Notes under the pieces: generated by a model
What the model was told of the DNA's origin: nothing
What the model saw: only the letters and a program-made list of their open reading frames with translations
The model's database searches: none
Program-made: the position numbers and the translations under genes
Shown here: piece by piece, positions 22,489-34,931 of the stretch
How positions within the stretch are numbered: the first letter of the stretch is position 1
Layout: each line of letters opens with the position of its first letter
Assembly: GCF_004379255.2 (NCBI RefSeq)
Contig: NC_056049.1
Span: 6,572,001 to 6,636,000, forward strand
Length of the DNA stretch: 64,000 bases
Source: Salvia splendens
Lineage: Eukaryota; Streptophyta; Magnoliopsida; Lamiales; Lamiaceae
Direction: 5' to 3'

Positions 22489-24684
22489 GGTCCTCTCACT
22501 CGGTCACTCCTAATACCTAATTATATCATCGCCTCCAAAAACATTATAATATAATATAATATAATGGAGTTTATTGATATTAATATTGCCTCATGATTTC
22601 ATAAATAAATAAGTTACTCCATATAACTTGTCAACCGACTATGAGTGATCTTAAATTTTGCAACTTTGTAGTATTTTCATATGCATAAAATTGACCTCAC
22701 CAATACATCATATACCACTAATTATAGTTAATTAATTAATTAGTGTTTATAGGTTATGTAAACGGTTACCTGTAATCGGTGTCTAATGTGTAACATGAAA
22801 TAAAATTCCAAAGTTCCATATAGTAACTTTCTACAACGTTCAAATTACAAAGTTTTAAACGGTACTAGATGTTAAAAGTAAACATTTGTAATAAGGGCTT
22901 AGGGTATCTTTTTTCTTAGAATAACATTTTTTTAAAATTTTATTACCTTTACCAATACAGTCCTGATTATGGGGCACGGCCAACGGTCCGGTTATTGTGT
23001 GCTTTCTTTTCTTTTTCCTATTTCCAAGCTTTCTCATTTAATAATATAAATTTTCGATATTTTGAGTAACTAAGATCATCTCCAACCATACACAAAAAAT
23101 GAGTTTTGGTGTAGAAATCTTCTCTAATCATACACCAAACTCAAACTTATTTTTGGTTTTACTTGTGAAACAACACCATATTTGGTGTTACTGCAAAAGT
23201 TTTGTGCGACAAAAACTAAAAAATTGTGTAAATTTTGAATTTTGTGCAAATGGTTAAAGTAAAATTATTTTGAATTTTGAATTTTGAATCTTTGCAAAAG
23301 CATAGAAGTGTAGAACAATGCAAATACATTCACGACGACGAGTGTATAAACGTTATCTAGTCTTAAGATTTACTTATCATTAGTTTGATATTTTTGGGAT
23401 AAGAAAATTGTTGATGGAGTGGTGTTTTAAATATAAATTCAAATGGCTCTTGAAGAAAGCTGAAAGCCATCATGTGCTCTTTCCGCGTCGACAACTTACA
23501 TTCCTTTAAATATTCTTCTAAGTTCTAATATAATTAAATTTAAAATTTATAATCAATCATTTGTGAGTAACGCTCGTTATTAACGACAATTTTCAGAAAT
23601 CAATGTAATGTACCATTCTGTACATCATTACATAATTGATTGAAAATTAGTTTTAGCCTATAAGTTTGGGTCTCGTTGGCAACGAAAACACGCCTGCACC
23701 GTTTCTTATCAATATGACAATATTCATATCTTTATTTATAACAAATAAGAATTAGTACACTACTTATATCATAAATATTTTATAAGATTTATACATTAGC
23801 CGGTCAATATAAGGATACGATGTGTACAAGGGTTAAGTCATCCGACTAAGGGACTCAACTTGTCTTTGAAGATTTCATGTTGGATTCCATCATACCGGTC
23901 ATTAAAGTCAGGCAGGAACCGGTAACAACCTTTTGATTTCTATCTCCTTTATGTAATTGTTCTTCCATAGATATTACATCAAAATCTAGAGATATATGTC
24001 GATATTTTTAAAGAATAAAGGTCGACAAGTCTCATATGATATTATAGCAAAGTTAATGGACTATTCGGGTTCGGGTCAATCCTCCCAGATTGTCCGACTA
24101 TTCAAGTTATGAATTTTCAATTCTTTTGAACTATCAGGTTTCAGACTAACCCGTCATGTCAATCAAATTAAATTTTTTTATAATATATTTACCTAATGTA
24201 TATATTTCAATTAATAATTTTATATCTATAATAAATTCATACACATACAAATAATTGGTATTTTAACTTAAAATATTTAACTCATAATACATTTTTTTCC
24301 AAAAATTATCATATTCCCTAAATTAGTATAATTTTTTAATTTATAAGAATTTAAAAAGTACCACTACTATAACTTTGAAATGGTGAATTAAAAATAATTT
24401 TACGTACATTCAAACAAAGTATATATAGCTACATTTTTTTAAAAGGTATTGAAAATAGACAAAACAACGATAACCATTTCGGGCCACTATAGGGCTTCGC
24501 TCAACTTTTGGTTGCGGGCTATTCAATTTATGGTCATTTGGGTTTTGTTTTTTTCTCAGCTTATAAATTTTCAAATTTAATTTTATAAAATTATATTTAA
24601 TTATTCTCGAATAAGGGAAATTAGAAACTGATTCAATTATATAGTAGATTCGAGGCAAAATAGAGAACCGCTCAAAAGTGTGCA
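22489..24684. other. Intergenic upstream of LIG6, no gene seen
   Basis: AT-rich DNA with an ATAAT microsatellite (about 22547-22566) and repeat-like stretches at 23080-23300 (TGAGTTTTGGTGTAGAAATC with inverted partners such as CATACACCAAACTC), possibly an old MITE. The LIG6 promoter should lie in the last few hundred bases. I could not pick a convincing TATA box. Confidence 0.45.
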
Positions 24685-27600
24685 ATGTCCAAACCGCCAG
24701 AACCGCTCAACTTAACCACCGCCGCCCTCCACCGCGCCGCCCTCTCCTCCCTCTCTCTGCCGCCCCCGCCACCCCCTACTTGCCCCCTCACCTCTCCCCC
24801 CGCTTCCCTCCCTTACTCCAAACTCATTCCCCATTCCCGCTTCATCGTCGACGGCTTCAAACACGTCCACCCCAATTTCTCCCTCTCTTACTTCCTCTCC
24901 CACTTCCACTCCGATCACTACACCGGCCTATCGCCCCAATGGACCACTGGCATCATCTATTGCTCCTCCACCACCGCCACGCTCCTCCACCAAATCCTCC
25001 ACATTCCCCGCCAATTGATTTCCCCCCTTCCTCTCGCCCAAAGAGTACTAATCGATGGCTCCGAAGTCTACCTCGTCGACGCCAACCACTGCCCCGGCGC
25101 AGTTCAGTTTCTATTCAAGGTGCCGACCACCTCTGGCGGCGGTGATTTTAGGTATGTGCACACTGGTGATTTTAGGTATTCTAAGGAAATGAAGAACGAA
25201 AATGCGATTTCTGAATTTGTTGGTGCTGATGCTGTGTTTCTCGATACGACCTATTGTAATCCGAAATTTGTATTTCCGAGCCAGGAGGAGTCGATTGATT
25301 ATATTGTTGGGGTAATTGAGAGGCTTGGATTTGGGAATGCAAAGAATGTGCTGTTTTTGGTTGCTACGTATGTTATTGGGAAGGAGAGGATTTTGTTGGA
25401 GATTTCTCGGAGGTGTAAGAGGAAGATTCATGTGAATGAGAGGAAGATGGAAATTTTACGCTCGTTGGGATTGGGAGAGACGGGAGTTTTCACGCTGGAT
25501 GAGTCCGAGAGTGACGTTCATGTCGTTGGTTGGAATGTGTTGGGCGAGACATGGCCGTATTTTCGACCTAACTTCACGAAGATCGGTGAGATTATGAGTG
25601 AGAGAGGTTATTCGAAGGTTGTAGGCTTTGTTCCGACTGGGTGGACGTATGAACTCAAGCGAAATAAATTCTCAGTGAGAACTAAGGACTCATTCGAGAT
25701 TCATCTAGTTCCATATAGCGAGCATTCTAACTATGATGAGCTTAGAGAGTATGTGAAGTTTTTGAAGCCAAAGCGTGTTATCCCCACAGTTGGTGCTGAT
25801 GTTGAAAAAATTGACAGCAAGCATGCCAATGCAATGCAAAAGCATTTTGCTGATTTGGTTGATGAAATGGCCATCAAACAGGAATTTTTGATGAGTTTTG
25901 TTCGTGGTGGGACGAAGGCAGTGGATGTAATAATAGAAGAAAAAAAGGATGCCCCTTCCTCTGCATCACATTCTTGTACTGACATAGAACAGGAGAATGA
26001 CAGGAGATCTCCGTGTCCTCAACAGGAACATGAGCAAAGTGATTCAGAAGATATCAGAAAAGATTGTTTGGAGAAATCTGCACAGGATATGCGGGACTGC
26101 CTGCCCAGTTGGGTCACTCTATCTCAGATATTGGACTTACTTGAAAGTTCAGGTGGAAATGTTGTTGAAGCAGTTTCTAATTTTTATGAACATGAAACGG
26201 AGTTTCATGAACAGGTCCGTCCTGGTGTATTGGTCTCTTGTGCTTTTGATGAAGGTCCAGAAACTAAACCAGCTTCGCCCATTAAACCTATTGCCAAGAC
26301 CGATCACTCGGAGACTGTTCCTCTGAGTCAGAGTTTTAAATTATCTAGTCCTAAGAGTATAAAGAAAAGCACTAATTCTCCAGGTAAAAGGAAGAGAAAC
26401 CTTGATAACAAGGGAACAAAGAAAGCAAAAGTTGGTTCAACCCGGAATAGTAATGATTCAAAACAGTCTACTATAACCAAATTCTTTAAAAACAAATTGC
26501 CTGTTGTCTCTAAAGAGAGCAAAGCTGACGTTGTATTTAATGATGGTTGCAATGATAAAAAAAAGTTTCCCGCTGAGGTTACTGAGTTGTACAAAGATGA
26601 GGTGGATCAGTTTATTCAGCTTGTGAATGACGGTGATGAATCATTAAGAAGCTATGCAGCATCACTTCTTGAGAAGACCAAAGGAGACATCAATATGGCT
26701 CTGGATACATATTACAATAACCATGCTAGCACTGCCAATGACAGTAAAGAAAATTTGCTGGGTAATGATAAATCCAAAGAGTCTGAGTGTACAAGTAGAA
26801 TCTCCTCCATGGAAGGTCATGCTGAACAGAGGAATACTCCTCCGTTGAAATCAAGTCTGATATAAAGGACAATCTTTCTGTAGATTGTGTATCTCTGCCA
26901 CTTGAGCGATATTCCCCTATTGAACATGGTTAGTTAGTTTATGGTCATCTGACTGTGTAAATTATTACTCTATGTCTCATTTTTGGAGATTATTGCTTCA
27001 GTAGCTTGCTATTAAAGGGTTAGAATCTTTCCCAGCATGCTGGAGGAAAGGACAACCTGCTCCATACATTCATATAGCCCGCACTTTTGATTTGGTTAAA
27101 GAAGAAAAGGGCAGGAATAAAGCTATATAAATGATGTGTAACATGTTTAGGAGGTCGGTTTTCTTGTTATTTGCTATTTGATATAAAAAATGAGTCGGTT
27201 ATATGCATTTGATGCTAGTATTTAATTTTTCCCTTTCCAACTGATCGAGCTGGGCCTTATTATTTTTATCATCCATTATACTTCATTATGTAGTTTATTG
27301 GCCCTTTCACCAGAGGATGTTCTTCCTGCTGTGTATTTGTGCACAAATAGGATTGCTCCTGAGCATGAAAATACGGTAATATTATATTCAATCTTGTTTT
27401 CCCTTACATTCTTTCTAGATTTTTGTATAAATTTTGTACTGGAACAGTTCAATATAAATACAAGAGCTGGAAATGTAATTCCACCCGATAAAATTCTTCC
27501 TATCATGTTTGTTTTATTCACCTATCTAGCTATACATGTATAGTTTATTTACATTACACATATCAAATTTTTGTTCTGGAATCCTTTATTCTGTATGTGA

Positions 27601-30600
27601 TGTTGTAGGAACTGAATATTGGTGGTGGCATTGTTGTTTCGGCCCTTGAAGAGGCTTGTGGGACGAACAAATCAAAAATAAAGAATCTTTATGATAGCCT
27701 TGGTGATCTTGGTACACAAAATATAGTTTGAATTCTTTCTCCTTATGTTGTACAATTATCTGTGGCACTGGTGGGTTGTTTTGTTGCTGAGTAACTTATA
27801 TTCTATCAGGTGATGTTGCTCAGCTTTGCCGGCAAACACAATCACTACTCTCTCCTCCAGCAGCGCTTACAATCCGGCAAGTGTATTCTGTCTTACGGAA
27901 GATAAGGTATGGATATCCTAGTTATGGATTTTGTATGTAGAAAGACAACTCATTTATCTTTTGGTCCATGGCCTCAAACAATTGCATGAGAACAAGGCCC
28001 AAAATGTATTTCCATGAATCTGAGCTGTGTCTTATGTGGAGTGGTAAGGCCATGAAATATAGTACCAACTGATGTTCTTTTTTCAACGTTTTGATGAAAA
28101 ATATTGCATTTACTAATGTCATGCTAAGTTTTATGTGTTCCCCTTTTTATAATGTAGTATCTTCTACTAGTAAATACCAATATATTTCTATTATGTTAGT
28201 GGTTTTTGTCTCTTGAAACTATTTTTAATTGATCAACCAAGGGGAAACATGTCAATGTATTATTGATCTTCTGAAGTTATAGCTTTCAGATTAGTTATCA
28301 TTCTCTTCATTTTCTTTCAAGTGCATGCTTACTTTGGTACCTTTGCCTGCTGTTCAGGAAAAAATAGGTTTTATACATCCTGAATGCAAGTACTACTTGA
28401 TAACAAGTACGGCAGTCGGCACAGTTGAGAAGTGCTAAATTTTTTATGTGCTCTTTTGTTGGGCTCTAAATTGGTTTGGGCAACAACTTTTTCAATGAAC
28501 TGAAAATTTTGTGTTATGATACTAGAGAGTTTTTTTGTCGAATTATTTTGTATGTTAGTAATGTGTTCCATGTTCAGGTGATCGTATGAGCTATGATTTT
28601 ATCCTTTCCACTGTATTCTGTAAGCATCTTTCACCTTTACATTGAATTCGTCAGTGTACAAACAGGTAGTGGCAGTACAAGCCGGATGAAAAGCCTCATT
28701 GTGAATCTCATGTGCTCATGTAGAGAGAAGGAGATGAAATTTCTCGTCAGAATCTGGTACGGTAAAAGTGATTATGCTAGTAATTGGATTATTTTCAAAC
28801 CACAAAGTGATTATGCTAGTAATTGGATTATTTTAAAACCATAATATAAGGCTATATAAAAAGATCATGCAGCAGTTACAGGGAAACATGAACATTTACA
28901 AAATAAAAAGAAGATATGAAAGCATTGTATCTTCCCTGAGATCTGAAATCGCCTGGCTGAAAAAGATGGTGAGAGACTCTGCTGTCTCTCAACTAAAGCT
29001 GAGAACGAAATTGAACAATAATCTGAAAACTTGTCTTCATACCCTCTTGTAACTTATTTTACCTCTGTTAGTCATGGTTTAGCATTACACCATGGGTGCG
29101 TGTGACTTCACATTTTAATTGATGTAGGTTAGGAACTTAAGAATTGGAGCTATGATGCGAACTATTCTTCCTGCTTTAGCCCAGGCCATTGTAATGCATT
29201 ATAAAGGAGCAGCTGAAAACCTGAAGGAAGACATTCAGGTTTGTTTAGTTTGAGTTTATATGTGTGCTGTCTTACATTTGATATCAAGTTCTGTATTCTG
29301 TTATACTTCTTAATATCCTGCTATGTTAATTAATCAACTGTTCAATGAATAGAATGCTGCAGTTTTGCTCATTTGTCTGCTTTTCCTTGTTTTTTGATAG
29401 CGTCTCTCAAGTGCTGTAGTTGAAGCATACAACATAATTCCAAACTTGGTAAGTTATGATTTTGTCATCCTGCCTAATTCATGTTGGTTGTTTTTATTAT
29501 CAGTACACTCTGTTTCTGCATTGAATATGATTGGTATCTGTGAAACAAATGAAATCTTGACTGTCCATTTATTGTCTTTAAAAGAACTTTATTAGATCAG
29601 ATAAGATGCCTGCATACTTTTTAGTGGAGAATATGTGAGGTGGTGCATGGATGGCTGAAAGATTTTCACGGAGAAGAGATTTGCCTCTCTTTTCCTTAGT
29701 ATTATTTTTCATGTGATTAATATCTCCTTATCTGGATTTTGTTCTTTCTCTAAGTCAGCTAATCTTGACACTTTTGCTTGAGTATACATATTCTGGTGAT
29801 ATAGTAGTGCATATGTTCTACTATATTATCTTCTCTGAAACTTGGTATTGCCTCTGAATTCATTCCAACAAAAAATGTAACTCCGTTATAAGGGATGTAA
29901 GGTATTATTTATCTTATGATTGCCCTAATTATTTCGTGGAGTACCTTGTGGCAAGGTTGTTCCTTTCAACAATTATATCTTGTTGATCGAACACAAACAC
30001 ATGTAGATACTAGTACGTCTTGATAGGTACTTGTAGGGAGTTGTTCGTGATTGAGATATTATGAACTTGTTGATTCTTCTTGTTGTTTTTACAGGACTTA
30101 CTTATCCCATCTCTGATGGAAAAAGGGATCCAGTTTTCATCATCAACCGTATCAATGGTGCCTGGCATACCAATCAAGCCAATGCTTGCTAAGTATTGTG
30201 CCCACTTACTTTGTGTTTGATGTAAAACTGATTATTTTATGTATGCCTCCTTATTTTCATGGTATATAATCTCAGAATCACTAATGGAGTGCTGGAGGTG
30301 CTGAAAATCTTCCAAAACAGAGCATTCACATGTGAATATAAGTCAGTTCTATGGATACTTGCTATAACTATTTGCTTTCTTGAATTTTGGTTAAATTATT
30401 GCAATTTAAATGCGGCCAGGAAATCTAGTTAGCTCTTGTAATTTATGCAACTAGTACTCAGTTCCAATTCTCTCCGGCGTAGTTCTCAAGTCTCAACTGA
30501 ACTGACGTTGAAAATCAATTGATTGCGTTGAACTGATAATTTTCAAATGCACTACACTATGAGCTCTTGCTATCTAGTCATTCTTCAGAACTTCTGAGTC

Positions 30601-33600
30601 TTGTTATTCCATCAGAAATGAGCTTTTTTCTTTACCGAATTATGGTTTCTGGCTTTAGTTTTGGGGCAATGTGAATTTGTTAAATGCGATGCTTATCGGC
30701 TTAGTCATTGTTCAAGTATCTTGGTCTAGTTAAGACCTAAGCATCAAGAGATTGTTGAAATGTTCCAAGTTTGGGATTCTCGATTTTTTCCTAAATTATA
30801 TGGTATTTGCACAAGAGAGCCCATTTTCACTCTGAATAGTTCTTGGTAGCATGGCTATCTGTAATGGAGTTCAAATTAGCAATGCTGAACATTTCATTTC
30901 CGTTGTGTTTTCTAGATATGATGGCCAGCGAGCTCAAATTCATAGATCTGCGGACGGTTCTATACGTGTCTTCTCGAGGAATGGTGATGAAACCACATCA
31001 AGATTCCCAGATTTAGTTCAGATAGTTGTTGACTCTTGTGTGCATTGCTGCTGGAGCATTTATTTTGGATGCTGAGGTCAATCTTCACTCTTCCTTCTCT
31101 TTAATTTTTTCTGTTATTTGTTTGCATTCTGATGCAGATGCACCTAAATTATTAGCAATCTACAAATTCATATGTTCATTGCTTGGTTTCAGATTTACAG
31201 GAACCATAAGTTAGTAACACATAATTTATTTTGAGTTCAGGTGGTTGCAATTGATCGAAATAATGATCGGAGGCTAATGTCATTTCAAGAGCTATCAACC
31301 AGGGAGAGAGGGAGTAAGGATTCCATGGTTGACGTAGATAAAATCAAGGTTATACAGTGTCACTATTTAAAATTTAAAACTGATCATGGAAATGATTTTG
31401 ACTTGATATGCTCAAGTAAAAAAAAGTTAATTTATAAGTTTGTTAAACATTTTATATTATGATATGAATCTCTGCTTACAATCCAGGAGAGGTCATATAT
31501 ATATGGAAACTTTACTTTTACTTTAAACACATGCATTCCCTGCCTTGTGTGTTTGGATTGAAGACTTTGGAGGATGTATTTGAAAAATGGAAACCTGAAA
31601 ATCTTTTCTATTAACTATGCAACTTTCCTTTAGTTATTGTCTTTCTTTTTCTTTTCTCTCAATTTGCTTACCTTTAATGGATTTAAAAAATAACCATTTT
31701 TCTGACTACTTGTTACCTAAAAAATTTATAAGATGAAAGCTACTAAATTTACCTTTTCGATGAAAATATGGGCATGCCATTTAGTTTCAAATAAATTTAT
31801 TAGTATTGCTCACTTCAAAGTTCAAAAGGCATTATTCATATGAAGATGAGTATAAGGACCATTAAAGGGTCATATGTTTACTTGGAATACTCATTAAGTC
31901 CTCCGTTGAGAAAAGTAATCAGATTCAAGGAACAATAGATCAACTCATGAATTATTCAAAATCTAGTATACTGTGGCTCCTTGTGTAGCAGCTACAAAAA
32001 GTATGTATATACATCAGAACTTAAACTAAAATTCTAGTATATCCTAAGATAAGCAGGTTTCATTTCTGGCAAACTCTTTCTTACATGTTCCAGCTCGATA
32101 CTTGCTGAGCTTGTTATTGTTGGAGGGGAGACTATTGTATCTGACCTCTTCTGTTTTCGCAGGTTGACATATGCGTTTTTGTCTTTGACATTATGTTTGC
32201 AAGTGGAGAACAGTAAGAGTTGCCTACCGCCCTTTAACAATCTGCACCCCCACCCCAAAACTACATGTATGCAAAGAAAATAAGGAAAAATAAAATTAAA
32301 AGAAGAATACATATGAAGATGATAACTAGTTTAAAGATGCATTCAACTCTCATACAGATGCCCATACCTAATGGTTGGGTTTGTGCACAACTTGCTCCTG
32401 ATTTCATTTTCTTGTTTTTGTAGAAAATTATGTTTTGTTATTATGAAAGCATCCATTTATAACTTCTCGCTCAAGCCATACAAAATTTAAATGCAGGTTA
32501 TTGGATCGGCCCCTACGTGTAAGACGAAAATGTATGGAATTTCTTTTATTGATCATTTCTTACTGTTGTACTGGGTGACATAGTATGTGGCCTAATTTCG
32601 CATTCTCTTTGGGGAACCAGATTTGAAGGATTTATTTGGTGAAGAGAGACCAGGTTATTTCGAATATGCTAAAGAAATGACTGTAAGTTTCTCTTTTTTT
32701 TTTGATGAATGAGTTAATGATTTTACACTCTTCCTACAAAATAACCAACCTCTTTTAGATTGAACCCCAAGATGCTGATTCAAATAATGAAGCTACATCA
32801 AATAGGATGAGCAGTTTTCTATCGGATGCCATTCACTCCTCATGTGAAGGGATCATGGTTAAATCTCTCGATGTTGATTCTGGGTATGCTCCATCAAAGC
32901 GTTCCGATGCCTGGTTGAAGGTGTTATATGCGTTTGAAACTTTTTATTAGAACAGTTTATTACGAAGGTCTGTAATTCTTTATTTTTTGAGCAAATCATC
33001 CTTTCCTCTCGCAGGTTAAAAGAGATTATGTTGAAGGGCTAAGTTGATTCCTTGGACTTGGTACCTATAGGTGCTTGGTATGGAAATGGAAGAAAAGCTG
33101 GATGGTAAATAATTCTCTCTATACTAACTTTCTTTAATATTTTTCTCTCTGTGAATTCAATACTAAGCATCAATCTATAGCAGTAATTAATCATGTGCTG
33201 GGTGTAGTGATGATGCTAGTTTCAATTTTACACATCTTCCTCGAGTCTGGAAAGAATGAGAAGAATCTTTGTTTCACGCATGTAAAACTGCATTTATGAT
33301 ATTCCAGGTTCAGTCCGTTTTTAATGGCGTGCTACAATCCCGATACTGAAGAATTCCAGAGTGTCTGCCGGGTCATGTCAGCATTTTCAGATGCGTTTTA
33401 CAAAGAGGCAAGTCGAAAAGCTAAACCATCCTCAAAAGCTAAACTCGATGAAATTGGATTCTGCTTAGCCTTTCCTAAAAGTTTTTAACATTAAGCAAAG
33501 ATGAAACTTTCAGTGTAGTAGTACTTGTTAGTTAAGAATGATGTCAACAGATAACTAGTTGGAACTAAATTCTGCAGATGAAAGACTTCTTCATTGGAGA

Positions 33601-33886
33601 CAGAATTCTTTCGAAAAAGCCATCATACTATGGAACAGCAGAAGCACCCGACATGTGGTTTTCTGCGGAACTCGTGTGGCAGATAAAGGGCGCAGACTTC
33701 ACGGTTTCACCGGTTCATCATGCGGCCCTTGGTTTAGTCCATCCATCGCGTGGTATTTCAGTTAGATTTCCTAGATTTATTCGATCCGTCACGGACAGAA
33801 AGCCTGAAGATTGCAGCACAGCTTGTGATATAGCTGACATGTTCAGTTTGCAAACCAGAAAAATGGATGTAGGCATAAAAAAATGA
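24685..33886 (+). pseudogene. LIG6: DNA ligase 6 (SNM1 nuclease-ATP ligase fusion), broken copy
   Basis: Nineteen exons of a plant DNA ligase 6. Exon 1 (24685 to about 26930) holds an SNM1/beta-CASP metallo-beta-lactamase domain (HFHSDH 73-78, DANHCPG 132-138, HTGD 159-162), UBA-like helices and a PIP-box-like QSTITKFF (594-601). The ligase part follows: the adenylation motif KYDGQR spans exons 10/11 (30276-30341 and 30916-31076), then DAEVVAID, EGIMVKSL and the OB-fold to the stop at 33886. The family acts in nuclear break repair and seed longevity. Lesions: a one-base frameshift near 26832, TAA at 27128-27130 where Ser is expected, a frameshift near 31040, and an extra T giving TGA at 33045-33047. 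The exon 6/7 join stays open only with the downstream AG at 29131. Intron 18 has a GC donor (33408). Splice sites are otherwise intact, so loss is recent. Confidence 0.85.
28764..28841. repeat. Two-copy tandem repeat in a LIG6 intron
   Basis: A unit of about 37 bp containing GTGATTATGCTAGTAATTGG occurs twice in a row inside intron 6, with one or two differences. It looks like a recent local duplication. Confidence 0.8.
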
Positions 33887-34614
33887 GGGAGATGCAGTCG
33901 GCTACTTTTACATATTATCATTAGGAGGAGGGTAGGGTTCTTGTTCTGTAAAAACTTGTACAGGTATTTTGAGACATAGCCTTACTCCAGCTGTGGTCTA
34001 TGGTAAACACACTATCGATTTTTTTGGCAATTAAACACGAGTGTACTATAACATTGAGGGGGAGCAAAATAACCGAAAACTGAATATTCGATCTGAACCA
34101 AAATGAATTGGTTTGGATTTATAAAAATCGGAAAACCAAATTTCTTATTAAAACAAATTCTATTTGTGTTAATTTATATTAATAAATCTAATAATATTTA
34201 GACTTTATAATGATTATAGTTGTTTTGATATGTTAATTGATTGATAAGATATAATTGTGTTGGTCAGAGAAAATTAATTTCCAGATTTTCATTTTTTGGA
34301 TATACTGTGTAGTTTCAAATTTTTGAGTTTGGTTTTTGTAGTTAAAATTTCAGTTTTTAGAATTTTTAAGATATATTTATGCAACATTTTTTTCGGATTG
34401 GTTTCTATTGTTGGGATTTCAATTATTAGGGATAATTCGGTATTAATTTTATAAAATTTTAGTTTTTCTATTCGATTTGGCTAAAAACCGAATACACGCC
34501 TATATAATAGTACTAGTATAAAACAAGTAAGACCGAATTAGTTATTCAACTATAGTTTTGAATTGTCTTATCATTTTTGGTCAAGAAACAAAGATAAGAC
34601 CGAAATGAAATAAA
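33887..34614. other. LIG6 3' region and ASF1 upstream DNA
   Basis: The first 150 bases are probably the LIG6 3' UTR. From 34060 to 34510 there is AT-rich DNA in which 'accgaaaa' and 'aaaaaccgaata' motifs face each other, like a degraded MITE. No gene seen. Confidence 0.4.
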
Positions 34615-34624
34615 CTCCCGCCAA
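34615..34624 (-). promoter_or_regulatory. E2F-like site upstream of ASF1
   Basis: The sequence CTCCCGCCAA reads TTGGCGGGAG on the minus strand, one step from the E2F/DP consensus TTTSSCGC-type core (GGCGGG). It lies about 310 bp before the ASF1 start codon. Plant ASF1 genes are known E2F targets, so the position makes sense; binding is inferred. Confidence 0.45.
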
Positions 34625-34631
34625 TTTTCAA

Positions 34632-34649
34632 AACCGGCTATAGCCGGTT
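34632..34649. repeat. 18-bp perfect palindrome upstream of ASF1
   Basis: AACCGGCTATAGCCGGTT equals its own reverse complement. It lies 7 bp after the E2F-like site. It could be a dimeric factor site or a chance palindrome. Confidence 0.7.
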
Positions 34650-34931
34650 GCGAAGACAGTAGGCAGTCAGTTATATAAATAGTAAAAACAGAAGCTCATA
34701 ATTAAATTATTTTGTATATTTTGTATTGGATTTTGGGGGTAAGCTAAGCTCGCTCTTCCGCTTGTGATGTGAGAGTTGTGACATCCAATTCTCGCTGCGC
34801 TTGTCTTCTCCTTTCTCACAGCCAATTCTGCTGCCCCTCCCTTCCATGAAGTTTGCTCTGCCCGCGGCTTGATCGGTGGCGTTATTTAGCAACTCCAACT
34901 CTGCCCAATTCTCAACGTCCTTGCCCCTCCG

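Noticed and set aside
24712..24918. Minus-strand Gly/Glu-rich open frame opposite LIG6 exon 1
   Set aside because: It is a by-product of the Pro/Ser-rich GC-biased coding strand.
26820..26935. An extra small intron to explain the LIG6 frame change
   Set aside because: No GT-AG pair of realistic plant intron length separates the two frames; a one-base loss in the AGAGGAA run is simpler.
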